Source: UBA966 sp046350355
GTDB lineage: Bacteria > Planctomycetota > Phycisphaerae > Phycisphaerales > SM1A02
Assembly: GCA_046350355.1 (NCBI GenBank)
Contig: JAXMAN010000001.1
Coordinates: 992,001 to 1,056,000 of the forward strand
Reading direction: 5' to 3'
Length of the DNA: 64,000 nt
This document shows positions 36,961-45,769 of the stretch, piece by piece. Position numbers and translations under genes: made by a program. The notes under the pieces are model-generated. The model was not told the DNA's origin. It searched no databases and was given only the letters and a program-made list of their open reading frames with translations. Position 1 is the stretch's first letter. Each line of letters begins with the position of its first letter.

Positions 36961-38345
36961 GTGGCCGGCGACGGGCACAGATCGACGGGGCGTCCGCCGC
37001 ACCTCCCACGGTCCGCTGCGCCGTCTATACGCGAAAGTCCACGGACGAGGGCCTCGACCAGGAGTTCAACTCCCTGGACGCCCAGCGCGAGAGCGCCGAG
37101 GCGTTCATCGCCAGCCAGCGGTCGGCCGGGTGGACCTGCCTCCCCGAGCGGTACGACGACGGCGGCTACTCGGGCGGCAGCATGGAGCGCCCCGCGCTCG
37201 ACCGGCTGCTGCGGGACATCGCTGCCGGGAAGATCGACTGCGTCGTGGTTTACAAGGTGGACCGCCTGAGCCGGTCGCTGATGGACTTCGCGCGGATCAT
37301 GCAGGCCTTCGACGCCAAGGGAGTGTCGTTCGTCTCGGTCACCCAGCAGTTCAACACCACGAGCTCGATGGGGCGGCTCACCCTGAACGTCCTCCTGTCG
37401 TTCGCCCAGTTCGAGCGCGAGATCATCGGGGAGCGGATCCGGGACAAGATCGGGGCGCAGAAGCGCAGGGGCAAGTGGGCGGGGGGCGTTCCCGTGCTCG
37501 GCTACGACGTCGACCGCAGCGGCCCCAGCCCGCGCCTTATCGTGAACGCAGCCGAGGCCGCGCGGGTCCGGCAGATCTTCCGGATGTACCTGGAGAAGGG
37601 GTCGCTCCTGCCGGTCGTGACCGAGCTGGCCGCCCGCGGCTGGGCGAACAAGAGCCGCGTGATGAAGAGCGGGAAGGCCTTCGTGGGACGCGCATTCGAC
37701 AAGGGCTCGCTCCACCAGCTGTTGACCAACCCGATCTACGCGGGGAAGATCGTCCACAAGGGCGCCGCGTATCCGGGCGAGCACGAGGCCATCATCGATC
37801 CGGAGACCTTCGACCGCGTGCAGGCGCTCCTGAAGGGGAACGGCAGGGGCGGCGGCGCCCATGTCCGCAACAAGCACGGGGCGCTCCTGCGGGGGCTCCT
37901 GAGGTGCCGGTGCTGCGGCCGCGCGATGACGCACACGTTCACGGGCGGGCGCAAGGGGCGCTCGTACCGCTACTACCGGTGCACGGGGGCGATCAAGAGC
38001 GGCGCCGGGACGTGCCCGTCAGGCACGGTGCCGGCGCAGGAGATCGAGCGCGTGGTGGTGGACGAGGTCCGCGCGCTCGCGGGGGACAGGGAGCTGTTCG
38101 GCAAGGTGCTCGCGGAGGCGCAGGCGGCGATCGCCGCGGACCTGGAGGCGCTTCGGGGCGAGAGCGACGGGCTGCGGGACGAGCTGGCGCGCCATCACCG
38201 TGCGCTGCGCGTGCTCGCCGAGAAGGGCGACGCGACACCCGACCGGGCGGCTCGCATCGCGGACCTGAACGAGCGCATTGCCTGCGCCGCGCGAAGGCTG
38301 CCGCAGGTGGACGCGCGGATCGAGGAGCTTGGGCGCGCGGCCATC
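36957..38345 (+). pseudogene. Large serine recombinase, 3' end replaced by Rhs sequence (copy 1)
   Basis: The first about 460 residues are a large serine recombinase. Resolvase domain: VRCAVYTRKSTDEG with nucleophile Ser28, DGGYSGGSMERPALDRLL, VVYKVDRLSRS, and the FAQFEREIIGERIRDKI helix. Recombinase domain: TNPIYAGKIVHKG. Zinc ribbon: LRCRCCGRAMTH with a second Cys pair, then a coiled coil up to IEELGRAAI. The usual last about 60 residues are missing. At about 38,340 the sequence turns into an Rhs gene in another frame, and the recombinase frame runs on without a stop to 40,859. The catalytic part may still be made, with a long nonsense tail. Confidence 0.8.
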
Positions 38346-41300
38346 GGACGACGCGGGCGGAGGCGGGGCCGAGACGGACGACTGGGCGGACGCGGTGACG
38401 ATCGCCTACGACTCGAATGGCCGGCTCGCGACCGTGAAGACGCTCAAGCGCGGGACCTCGCCTGCGCCCGACACGGTGCTCAACGCGGTCGGGTTCCACT
38501 ACTCCGCGCTGGGTCTGCCGGAGCACTTCGACCAGAACCCGCTGGGAGACCTGACCTACAGCGGCACGACGCCCACCGGCACGACCAAGCGGGTGGGGTC
38601 GACCTACGACCTGAAGAAGATGCCCGACGGCAACTGGGTGCGCGCCAACGGCGTCGTCTATCCCAGCGGGCAGTCCCTGGACATCGGCTACGGAACCGGG
38701 GGGACCAGCGACCGGATCTCGCGCCCGCAGAGCCTGGGCTTCCACGCGGCGACCGCGGCCGTCGAGTACCAGTTCCTCGGCGCGGCGACGCCCGTGATCG
38801 CCAGCTACCCCGCCCCGGGCATCCGGCTGGACCGCTCGATGGCGCAGTCGGGCGCGCAGTCCGACGGCCAGTACCCGTGCATGGACGCCTTCGGGCGCGT
38901 GACGCGGCAGCTCTGGATCGACTCGGGCTACGCGCCCGGATCCATCAGCGGCTTCGCGAACCGGCCCGCGCTCGTCGACACGACCTACGCGTACACGCGG
39001 CTCAGCGGCCTGACCTCGAAGCTCGACGCCCGCCCGGGCGCGACGATGCTCGCGCAGCACGCGTACACGCTCGACGGCCTGCTGCGCCTTCTGGCGGACC
39101 AGCGTGGCACGGCGTCGTTCCCGAGCTCGCAGGCGAAGCCGGGGTCGCAGGACTTCTCCTACGACTTCATCGGCAACCTCCCCTCGATGCGCACGGACAC
39201 CTCGAGCGCGGGGACCTTCTCCTCGGGCACGACGGACGCGAGCACCTCGACCTTCAACATGGTGAACGAGATCGCGGCGGGCTCGTTCGTCCCGCTCGGG
39301 GGCACGCCCCAGTCGATCGGGTTCGCCTGGGACCACGGCGGGAACCTCTCCAGCCGCGGCATCGCCGGCGCGGCGGGCTACGGCTGGACCTACAAGCACG
39401 ACCGCTGGGGGCGCCTGACGCAGGTCGACTTCACGGCCGGCTCGACCCCGCAGCCGGCGTTGCGCGCGCAGTACACGGGCCTTGGCATGCGCTGCGTCGT
39501 GGACCGCGCGCCGGACTCGTGGGTGCCGCCTGCCGCGCCCACGGTCTCGCAGCGGCGGCTGGGGTACTTCGACCTGGGCTGGCAGCTGCTGGAGGAGCAG
39601 ATCGACGACGACCTGCCGCTGGCGACCTCCGGGGCCGAGTCCGACATCGACCAGGTGGAGCAGCTCGTGTGGGGCATGCGCCACGTGGACGACCTCGTGC
39701 TCCGGCGCGTGAACTCCAACTACGCCGGCGGCGCCGACACGGACTTCTCCGACGCTGGGGACCGCGCGGGGGACCAGTTCCTCGGCGACCTGCAGTTCAG
39801 CGTGGTGGCCGCGGTCGACAGCGCGGGGGCGCTGCTGGAGCGCGTGGAGTACGACGCGTACGGACAGGCGCAGCACCACTGGCCCGAGGGGATCACGGGC
39901 GCCCCCGGCGGCGGCGTGGTCGCCGCGGACTCGACGGCGGCCTCGGGCGCGGTGGGCAAGTCCATCGGGCAGACGGGCTACCTCGCCGACGCGGACCTGG
40001 ACCGCAGCGGGACGGTGACGGCGGCGGAGGCGAGCGCGGTCGCCGCGAAGGTGGGCACGGCGGGGATCCCCGCGGGGCGCATCAGCGCGTACGGAAACAC
40101 AGTCGGGTGGTGCGGGTACCGGTTCAACGCCGGGCCGGACCTGCTGACGGTGAGGTTCCGCCACTACGACCCCGCGCCGGGCGTCGCGCGGTGGCTCGAG
40201 AGGGATCCCGCGGGGTACATGGATGGGGCGAGCTTGTATGGCTATCTCGCCCAGAGGCCGACGGTAGGGACGGATCCAAGCGGACGATTCGGCAATATTG
40301 TCGGGGGTGCCATCCTTGGAGCCATTGTCGGCGGGATCTCGGCCGCGATCAACGGCGAGGATCTAGAGGGGATTCTGATTGGGGCCGGCAAGGGCGCGGT
40401 GGTCGGTGCGATCGCTGGCGCGACGTTTGGCGCCACCCTCGTGGTCGCGGGCGTCACGACGACCTCGACCGTGATCGCCGCGGGTGCTGCGTCCGGCATG
40501 GCAGGGGCTGCTGCCCACGCGATGGTGTACGAGGGGCGCGATCCGACGGCCGAGGAGCTTGTGGTCGGCGGAGTGACGGGCGGCGCGCTCGGCGCTGGAT
40601 CGAGGCTGTTGGGCCCCATCCTAGGAAGGCTTGGGCGCAACCGAAGTGCAGCACCATCGGGCGCAGCATGCTTCCTCGCTGGAACACTCGTAATCACCGC
40701 GTCCTCGGCCACCGCAGTGCCCATCGAGTCGCTCCTGGCTGGCGACCTGGTGGCCAGCGTCGATCCGGCGACCGGCGCCGCGTCGAACGCCGTCGTCGAC
40801 GCGGCACCTGTTCGGCTGTTCGAGGGCACCGTCTACGACATCACCGTCGATCCCGGTGAACCCGGCGGCGGTGATGAGACGACGATCTCGGCGACGGGCG
40901 AGCATCCGTTCCTGCTGGTGAAGGCAGGCGAGAAGGCGCCGGCCCTCGAAGATCGCGCCGTTCCAGAGGCAATCCCGCTTCTCGAGCCCGTCGACAGCCG
41001 CGATGGCCGATGGGTGGCCGTGAAGGACATTGCCGAAGGGGACATCCTGCGCACGATGTCCCGGGATGGCGTCGCCGGCACGGCGGCGGTGGCAAAGGTG
41101 TCGACCCGATACGCCATGGTCCCCGTTTACAACCTGACCGTGCGAGGCACCAGTCGCTACCTCGTCAGCTCCGCAGGGGTGGTGGTTCACAACAAGGGTG
41201 AATTGCCTCGGCCCCTTATGTATCCGCCAGAGGACGGCTTTCAGTTCGGGATCAGATCGCTGCGGACGCTGGAACGTGGCATTCTCGTCGACCGATTTGG

Positions 41301-41529
41301 CGGCCCTGGCGGCACATACCTCGCTCCGGCAGGGACTCCGTTTCCGGCACGCTCTCTCCGCCCAGGACCGCTGGGGGAGTACCATCTTTACGAGGTAATC
41401 AGCCCACTCGAAGTTTGGGAAGGCACGACTGCGCCGTGGTTTGGACAGCCCGGCAATGCAGTGCAGTGGAAAACACTGCGTCCCATTGAGGAGCTCTTGG
41501 GCACCTGTTTGAAGGAAGTGACCCATTGA
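38278..41529 (+). CDS. Rhs polymorphic toxin, 5'-truncated, with Hint and TNT tip
   Basis: An Rhs/YD-repeat protein lacking its N-terminal part; real Rhs sequence begins at about 38,350 (TIAYDSNGRLATVK). The nominal TTG 38278 lies in recombinase DNA, so native translation is doubtful. YD-type repeats continue to an EF-hand loop (DADLDRSGTVTAAE, 39,988-40,030) and the core end FRHYDPAPGVARWLERDPAG. Next come a Gly-rich linker, a Hint autoprocessing domain from Cys at 40,669 (CFLAGTLV) to VVHNKG at 41,199, and a TNT domain (41,208-41,526) with YPPEDGFQ, ILVDRFGGPGGTYL, PFPARSL, APWFGQPGNAVQW. TNT toxins destroy NAD; the Arg of DRFG and the Gln near the end match residues important in the M. tuberculosis toxin (from memory). 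Confidence 0.85.
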   Translation: MPAPREGCRRWTRGSRSLGARPSDDAGGGGAETDDWADAVTIAYDSNGRLATVKTLKRGTSPAPDTVLNAVGFHYSALGLPEHFDQNPLGDLTYSGTTPTGTTKRVGSTYDLKKMPDGNWVRANGVVYPSGQSLDIGYGTGGTSDRISRPQSLGFHAATAAVEYQFLGAATPVIASYPAPGIRLDRSMAQSGAQSDGQYPCMDAFGRVTRQLWIDSGYAPGSISGFANRPALVDTTYAYTRLSGLTSKLDARPGATMLAQHAYTLDGLLRLLADQRGTASFPSSQAKPGSQDFSYDFIGNLPSMRTDTSSAGTFSSGTTDASTSTFNMVNEIAAGSFVPLGGTPQSIGFAWDHGGNLSSRGIAGAAGYGWTYKHDRWGRLTQVDFTAGSTPQPALRAQYTGLGMRCVVDRAPDSWVPPAAPTVSQRRLGYFDLGWQLLEEQIDDDLPLATSGAESDIDQVEQLVWGMRHVDDLVLRRVNSNYAGGADTDFSDAGDRAGDQFLGDLQFSVVAAVDSAGALLERVEYDAYGQAQHHWPEGITGAPGGGVVAADSTAASGAVGKSIGQTGYLADADLDRSGTVTAAEASAVAAKVGTAGIPAGRISAYGNTVGWCGYRFNAGPDLLTVRFRHYDPAPGVARWLERDPAGYMDGASLYGYLAQRPTVGTDPSGRFGNIVGGAILGAIVGGISAAINGEDLEGILIGAGKGAVVGAIAGATFGATLVVAGVTTTSTVIAAGAASGMAGAAAHAMVYEGRDPTAEELVVGGVTGGALGAGSRLLGPILGRLGRNRSAAPSGAACFLAGTLVITASSATAVPIESLLAGDLVASVDPATGAASNAVVDAAPVRLFEGTVYDITVDPGEPGGGDETTISATGEHPFLLVKAGEKAPALEDRAVPEAIPLLEPVDSRDGRWVAVKDIAEGDILRTMSRDGVAGTAAVAKVSTRYAMVPVYNLTVRGTSRYLVSSAGVVVHNKGELPRPLMYPPEDGFQFGIRSLRTLERGILVDRFGGPGGTYLAPAGTPFPARSLRPGPLGEYHLYEVISPLEVWEGTTAPWFGQPGNAVQWKTLRPIEELLGTCLKEVTH

Positions 41530-42125
41530 ATCTATCGACGCTCTCTGAGTACCTCCAGCGGCTCAACCTGAATCCGGCGGCATACTCGTTGGATCCGACG
41601 CCGCTAAGCGAGGGGGACGTTCTGGAGCGGACCAGTCATGGTTGGGAGGTCTCATTTCGCGAGCGCGGCCAGTCCACGAAGGTAGCGGAGTATCACGTCG
41701 TGGATGACGCCTGCTGGGAACTCTTTAGGCGAATTGTTCAGTCATTGCTGCTCTCAGACCAACTCAGAGCGGGGCACCGCCGCCATGACATAGGCACCGT
41801 TCAAGCAGTCTTGCGCAATTCGAGGCTAATGCGCGAATCAGACTCGCCGGTGAACTATGTGACTCCGCAGCAAATGAACCTGGAAAATCTCGCGCTACTG
41901 CTTGACCGGCTCGGTGTCAGTCGAAACCGTCTCGCGCTTGGCCGGGAAGATCCCTCTGCGCAATACTCGGTGTGGGAGTCGCCCTATGGATGGGCTATCG
42001 CGTCGCGAATGTCTGGAGATGCGGGGATCCGTGAATGCCGCTACTTTGGCACCGAGTCTGACGCGTGCTGGAGTCTCGCGCGATGGATCATTGAAGGAGC
42101 GGATGCACCCGGGCAAGCATGTTGA
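41526..42125 (+). CDS. Putative immunity protein to the TNT tip (duplicated domain)
   Basis: A 199-residue protein whose TTG start overlaps the toxin stop (TTGA). It has two similar halves: residues about 5-70 (LSEYLQRLNLNPAAYSL, GWEVSFRERG, AEYHVVDDACWELFRRIV) and about 115-190 (LALLLDRLGVSRNRLAL, GWAIASRMSG, CRYFGTESDACWSLARWII). Both end in the E/D-(S/D)-A-C-W helix. Immediate overlap with a toxin tip and lack of any signal peptide indicate a cytoplasmic immunity protein; I cannot assign an Imm family with confidence. Confidence 0.7.
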   Translation: MNLSTLSEYLQRLNLNPAAYSLDPTPLSEGDVLERTSHGWEVSFRERGQSTKVAEYHVVDDACWELFRRIVQSLLLSDQLRAGHRRHDIGTVQAVLRNSRLMRESDSPVNYVTPQQMNLENLALLLDRLGVSRNRLALGREDPSAQYSVWESPYGWAIASRMSGDAGIRECRYFGTESDACWSLARWIIEGADAPGQAC

Positions 42126-42275
42126 GCTGGCAGGGTGCTGCAGAACGCCCTTGTCGATGGGATCGCGATCCAATCTGAGAATGAGGCCGATGAGTCCTGG
42201 AGTGTTAAGCGCGGCCTCTCAGCTCCGTGGGCGAGCAAGTTCCGAATCCGCTCGAGATTGAGCTCGACTGCCACT
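42126..42275. other. No gene recognised
   Basis: About 150 bases between the immunity gene and an IS3 remnant. Nothing recognised. Confidence 0.4.
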
Positions 42276-42475
42276 GACGGGGGTACGCTCAACCGGCCCA
42301 CCCATTGTGAGGAGCTTTCGCCGGATGTTGAGGCGAGACGATGCTCCGCTGAAGAGCGCACCCGGACGCGTTACTGTTCCGATGTGGTGGTCGCGGAGTT
42401 GAGGCAAGCTGATCAGGCCCGTGCGGAGTGAGCGCCGATCGCCGAGACGGTTGGGTTGCCAGAAGTAGCCACCGC
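42276..42475 (+). mobile_element. Decayed left end and orfA of an IS3 family element
   Basis: TGACGGGGGTACGCTCAACC starts the region and matches the tip of the intact IS at 58,378-59,682 (TGACAGGGGTGCGCTGAAC on the other strand). A degraded orfA follows: VVVAELRQADQARAE, stop, then APIAETVGLPEVAT, against VVAKLRQADEALAKGTPIAEVARSLGVSEV. Confidence 0.7.
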
Positions 42476-42579
42476 ATCGCCCTGGTAACCACAAGTGCTG
42501 AATTGCAACTTCTGCATCCGCGACACGCGCCCCGTGTCTCTGTCTGCCTCTCCGGCGACTTCGAAGAGCGTCCGCCCCG

Positions 42580-42664
42580 CACTACTTCAAGAGGCGCGCG
42601 CGAAACTGGCGCGCCTGCAGGTTCAGAGTGAACGCCCCGGCCTCCCGGCCGGGGCGTTCGCGTT
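42580..42664 (+). repeat. Island unit B: tRNA-3'-like sequence and terminator
   Basis: CCCCGCACTACTTCAAGA (about 42,578-42,595) recalls the end of tRNA-fMet and what follows it (CCCCGCTACTTCAAGA). Then a GC hairpin, AGAGTGAACGC, and the terminator stem AACGCCCCGGCC (42631-42642) with GGCCGGGGCGTT (42647-42658) followed by CGCGTTTT. Same layout as units A and D with a different stem sequence. Confidence 0.65.
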
Positions 42665-42864
42665 TTGAGGCGTGCGTACGGCGTTTTGCGGCAAGGGGTT
42701 GCGTGCGCGAAGGTCTCTCGGGGTGGGCCAGCGGGGAGACAGGCACGGCACCATCCGGTCGTCGGCGAGCCGTGCGGGCCAGAGGTCTCGGGAGGGTCTC
42801 AGAGACTTTCGGGGCCTCGAAGTCTCTGTTTATGAAGGGGGGCGGGGCGGTTATGGGGGCGGTT

Positions 42865-43155
42865 ATGACCGCGGCTGCCATGCAGTTGGTGGCGGATGGT
42901 CGTTCCGGAGACCTTGCACGTTGCACACTTGGTCATCCGCGCATCGGCGACCAGGCGTTCATTAGCGACTATCTCGTCAAGAGCTTCTACCTACCGTGCG
43001 CGTTCCGAGACAGCGTCGGACCCGACGCGGTCCTCTCGTACAAGCACGACCGATGCGAGCTCGGGCCGCGGCCGGGAACGGCGGTCGTCAGCTTCCATGG
43101 CCGCCCGAAGCCTTGCGACTTCACCACCGGCTGGGTCGCCGACGCGTGGAAATAA
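42865..43155 (+). pseudogene. Fragment of a phage-type FHGxPKP protein
   Basis: A 96-residue frame from ATG 42865. Only its C-terminal part (from FISDYLVKSFYLPC) looks like protein: VLSYKHDRCELGPRPG, AVVSFHGRPKPCDFTTGWV. The combination of SYK-x-(H/D)-x-C and FHG-x-P-x-P is seen in phage-associated proteins, possibly glycosyltransferase-like (from memory). The N-terminal part reads through the GTCTCT-block of unit B and is probably not native, so this is likely the 3' end of a truncated cargo gene. Confidence 0.45.
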
Positions 43156-43159
43156 GAAT

Positions 43160-43187
43160 CCCCGGTGGAGCGAAGCTCTCACCGGGG
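43160..43187 (+). terminator. Hairpin after the FHG fragment
   Basis: CCCCGGTG (43160-43167) pairs with CACCGGGG (43180-43187); the inner AGC-GAA-GCT can extend it. There is no U-run on either strand, so termination is uncertain. Confidence 0.45.
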
Positions 43188-43280
43188 ACTTCCGGGGGTC
43201 GGGTGACAGGAAGATTAGTGCCGCGGGGATGGCCGCCGGGGGGCAGCGGATTCCGTCCTTCGAGCACTATTGCCGAGCCG

Positions 43281-43600
43281 GTTCCAAAGTGGACCGGCCC
43301 ACCAGTTCAGACGAAACGCCGCCGAGACAATCGGCGGCGTTCTCGCGTTCTGGCGAGGGTTTCGCGGGGTGGCCAACCGGGCGGCGAGTCTCTGATTGCG
43401 GCGTGGTCATCACCAGCCGGGCAGGGACAGAGCGCCTCGGTCCCCCGATTCGGCCCGAAGTCTCTCTGTCTCTCCCCGAGACCCGCGCACGGGTTATGAC
43501 GGGGTTGGTCTCCCTATAGGTCGAGCAACCGGGGAGGTTGGGAGCGGACAGCGCGGGCAACGCTGTTCGAGAACGCGCGCCGGTGGTGATCGCGCCGGTG
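43281..43600 (+). repeat. Island unit C: terminator and GTCTCT block
   Basis: Terminator stem AACGCCGCCGA (43315-43325) with TCGGCGGCGTT (43331-43341), then TCTCGCGTT. After it comes the conserved block: GTCTCT, GCGTGGTCATCACC, repeated GTCTCT words, GAGACCCGCGC, GGGTTATGACGGGG, and CAACCGGGGAGGTTGGGA, shared with unit D at 45.9-46.05 kb. Its end overlaps the 40-base repeat at 43,558. Confidence 0.7.
43558..43597 (+). repeat. 40 bp direct repeat, left copy
   Basis: Identical to 45,171-45,210. Begins CAACGCTGTTCGAGAACGCG. The two copies flank the transglutaminase-like gene, 1,613 bp apart. Confidence 0.9.
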
Positions 43601-43663
43601 CCCGATCGAGGATGAGCCGCCGCCTGCCGCAGCCGCGATGACTCGCATCACGCTGCCTCACTG

Positions 43664-45118
43664 TCAGGGCAGCGCGATGACGGTTCTGGCATCTGGCGGC
43701 GTCGCTGAACCGAGCGACGACAGGTCGGATGCATCGATCCAGATCCCTCGATGGCGCACGAAGCTGCCATCGTCGGAGAACCCGATGGCGTCGTTCATGT
43801 CATGGATCGGGGAATGGGCGAGCAGCGTGTAGAGCAGCAGCGCGCGGTCTCGGTCGTTTCCCGTGTTGAAAAGCAGCGTCTCGTCGGGCATCGCGATGCG
43901 ATCACGACTCCCGAAGATCGATTCGTGACCGGTGATGCTCTTGACGATGGCGAGCGCTCCGGCAAGGTCCGTCACGCCTTGCCCCAACTCACGCGTTCGC
44001 GCCTCGCGCATCGCGGCGAGGATATAGGCCTGCGGGTGCGCCACGCGCAGACTTCGGAATGCGTACATGGCGTAGTCGTAGATGGAGCCGGGTCGTTCCG
44101 CCGCCAGCGCCGCGACCGCGGCTTGATAGCTCGACGCCGACGTGTGTTCGGCGGGGTCGGGGATGCCGTCGGCCGGGTCGATGACGCGGGTGCAGCATGT
44201 CTCGGGGCGCTTGAGCGGATTGGAGACGAAGCCGCCAATACGGTCGAAGACCCGCGAGATTCGTTCGAACGGCACCTGCGAGGCGCCCGTCGAACAGTGG
44301 CACATACCCACTACCGGGTTATAGAAGAACGTCGTCTCGGTGCCCGAAGCGACGGCCCTGACGAACTCCGAGAGATCGGACTGGTTGTTGATCCGCGTCG
44401 AGCTGAACCACTTCGTGTTGTTGAGCAGGTGGCCGTCGCCCTCGTCCAGAAAGACGAACATGTGCGCGCGGTTGCCGGTGATGTAGATGCGGTCGAGCGG
44501 GAACCGGCCCCACACGGTAAGCCCCGCCGCCCATAGCATGCCCAGCCCGATGCACTTCCCCGACGGCTTGTGCTGCGGGTTGATCCGGGCCATCGCGTTC
44601 ATCACCTCGACCGACTCGTTCTTGAGGCGAGGGAACAGGCCGCGCTGGTAGTACGGCTCGTTGATGATCTGCCCGAACTGTGATTCGGGCGTGTCCACCA
44701 GCAACTTCCTGAACGTCGCGTCATACTCGGCTCGGATGGCGCGGACAAAGCCCGGTGGGAAGCGTCGCTCCTCTTCGGCGAAGTCCATCAGCCCCCACAC
44801 GTCGCCCCCGGGCAGCCCGGGCATGATGGTGAACGTGTAGCGGTGGAAGAATCGCTGCAACGCGTCCAAACGGCTCTTGGCGCTCAGGAGCGAGCCATCG
44901 GGGGCGTGCGCCCGCTTCTGGTCACGCCACGCCCAGACCACGGGGGACATCAGGTCCGCCAGCAGAAATGCGGGCACGAGATGCTGAGCGTCGGCGTCGA
45001 TCTCCAGCACGGACAAGCTGACGGCCCGGCTCAGGGACTCTGCCGAATCGTCCCGATCACGCCGAACGCCGGCGGATGGCGGGTTCAGCGGGATGTCTGT
45101 CTTGCGGTCGGTGCTCAC
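43664..45118 (-). CDS. Transglutaminase-like (Cys-His) protein, function unknown
   Basis: A 484-residue cytoplasmic-looking protein that starts with GTG 45118. I do not recognise it as a named family. Residues 186-236 resemble a transglutaminase/papain-like core: SGKCIGLGMLWAAGL with Cys189 at a helix start, NRAHMFVFL with His219, and DGHLLNNTKWF with Asp228 or Asn234 as the third member. The C-terminal half is alpha-rich (SIYDYAMYAFRSLRVAHPQAYILAAMREARTRE). It is the only leftward cargo in this part and lies between 40 bp direct repeats, 53 bases from the right one. Confidence 0.6.
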   Translation of the reverse strand: MSTDRKTDIPLNPPSAGVRRDRDDSAESLSRAVSLSVLEIDADAQHLVPAFLLADLMSPVVWAWRDQKRAHAPDGSLLSAKSRLDALQRFFHRYTFTIMPGLPGGDVWGLMDFAEEERRFPPGFVRAIRAEYDATFRKLLVDTPESQFGQIINEPYYQRGLFPRLKNESVEVMNAMARINPQHKPSGKCIGLGMLWAAGLTVWGRFPLDRIYITGNRAHMFVFLDEGDGHLLNNTKWFSSTRINNQSDLSEFVRAVASGTETTFFYNPVVGMCHCSTGASQVPFERISRVFDRIGGFVSNPLKRPETCCTRVIDPADGIPDPAEHTSASSYQAAVAALAAERPGSIYDYAMYAFRSLRVAHPQAYILAAMREARTRELGQGVTDLAGALAIVKSITGHESIFGSRDRIAMPDETLLFNTGNDRDRALLLYTLLAHSPIHDMNDAIGFSDDGSFVRHRGIWIDASDLSSLGSATPPDARTVIALP

Positions 45119-45170
45119 AACCCGAATCGTATCGCGAGGAGTCGGGCGGGTCGCGACGGGGCTGCGCGAA

Positions 45171-45210
45171 CAACGCTGTTCGAGAACGCGCGCCGGTGGT
45201 GATCGCGCCG
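45171..45210 (+). repeat. 40 bp direct repeat, right copy
   Basis: Identical to 43,558-43,597; see that entry. Confidence 0.9.
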
Positions 45211-45228
45211 CGCATCGCGCATGCGCAC

Positions 45229-45285
45229 GGCATAGGGCAACCGTAGTGGCGAAGCGATTCCCGCGTCGCCCATGGAGCCACCCTG
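45229..45285 (+). promoter_or_regulatory. GGCATAG leader (third copy)
   Basis: GGCATAG at 45229-45235 is 50 bases before the small ORF at 45,286, the same spacing as at 36.1 and 51.1 kb, although the sequence between has diverged. Confidence 0.5.
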
Positions 45286-45507
45286 ATGCCCGCGGACTTC
45301 ACGCGCGATCCCGAGAGCATGACCGAGGCCGAACGCCGAGATGAGGTCGCCAGCATCTTGGCGCGCGGCCTCGTTCGCAGCATCGTCGCCAACCGCGCTC
45401 GCACATCGCGGACCAGCGGCGAACTCGCAGATTACGGCCGGACATGCCTTGAACTTCCGGGCGACTTGCCCCTCAGTGTGGCTCCGCGGCTGACAGGGGT
45501 GCGCTGA
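45286..45507 (+). pseudogene. Small recombinase-module protein, 3' end cut by IS3
   Basis: A 73-residue homologue of the small proteins at 36,191 and 51,166: DPESMTEAERRDEVASILARGLVRSIVANRARTS and LELPGDLPLSVAPR. The last five residues (LTGVR) are encoded by the IS3 tip that begins at 45,491, so the native end is lost. The DUF2924 and recombinase genes that should follow are missing. Confidence 0.6.
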
Positions 45508-45680
45508 ACAGGTCCACCCCTTATGAGAGACTTTCGCGGCCCAAGGGGCCGAGAGGAGTCTCCGATGAAGCGTTCGAACAGGAAGCGTCACCGACCCGAG
45601 GAGGTGGTTGCCAAGCTCAGGCAGGCTGACGAGGCCTTGGCGAAGGGCACGCCGATCGCCGAGGTGGCGAGGTCGCTGGG
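45491..45680 (+). mobile_element. Left end and 5' part of orfA of the IS3 element
   Basis: Starts with TGACAGGGGTGCGCTGAACA and is nearly identical to the right end of the intact element (59,682 back to about 59,493, opposite strand), including the ATG and MKRSNRKRHRPEEVVAKLRQ of orfA. Homology stops abruptly inside orfA after SLG. Confidence 0.88.
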
Positions 45681-45769
45681 CCGGCTCTCCGCGTCCCGTT
45701 GGTAATCAGCATCTCCTCCGCTATCGCGGTGCGTACGACCTGAGACCTTTCGCCCCGGTGCGGACCTGA
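45681..45769. other. Unassigned junction sequence
   Basis: About 90 bases between the broken IS3 copy and unit D. It may contain very decayed orfA sequence (CGCTATCGCGGTGCG); otherwise nothing recognised. Confidence 0.35.

Larger units (their letters stand above)
36376..40239 (+). repeat. 3,864 bp direct repeat, copy 1 (DUF2924-recombinase-Rhs core)
   Basis: Matches 51,351-55,214 at a constant offset of 14,975. The only difference I found is A at 40,201 against C at 55,176 (silent, Arg). The left border lies inside the small ORF and grades into about 90% similar sequence. The right border is abrupt, directly after the Rhs core sequence MDGASLY, where toxin tips normally begin. Confidence 0.93.

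Noticed and set aside
37993..40164. A 723-codon minus-strand frame opposite the Rhs core (and its copy at 52,968-55,232)
   Set aside because: Shadow of the Rhs frame: no motif and composition typical of antisense readings.
38346..40859. Continuation of the recombinase frame through the Rhs region as a real 1,300-residue protein
   Set aside because: After about 38,345 the translation is Arg/Gly/Ala-rich noise, while the +1 frame gives a clear Rhs protein. Reported as a junction, not as a domain.
42628..42864. N-terminal extension of the FHG fragment up to 42,628
   Set aside because: This part reads through the terminator and GTCTCT block of unit B, which is non-coding in the other copies.
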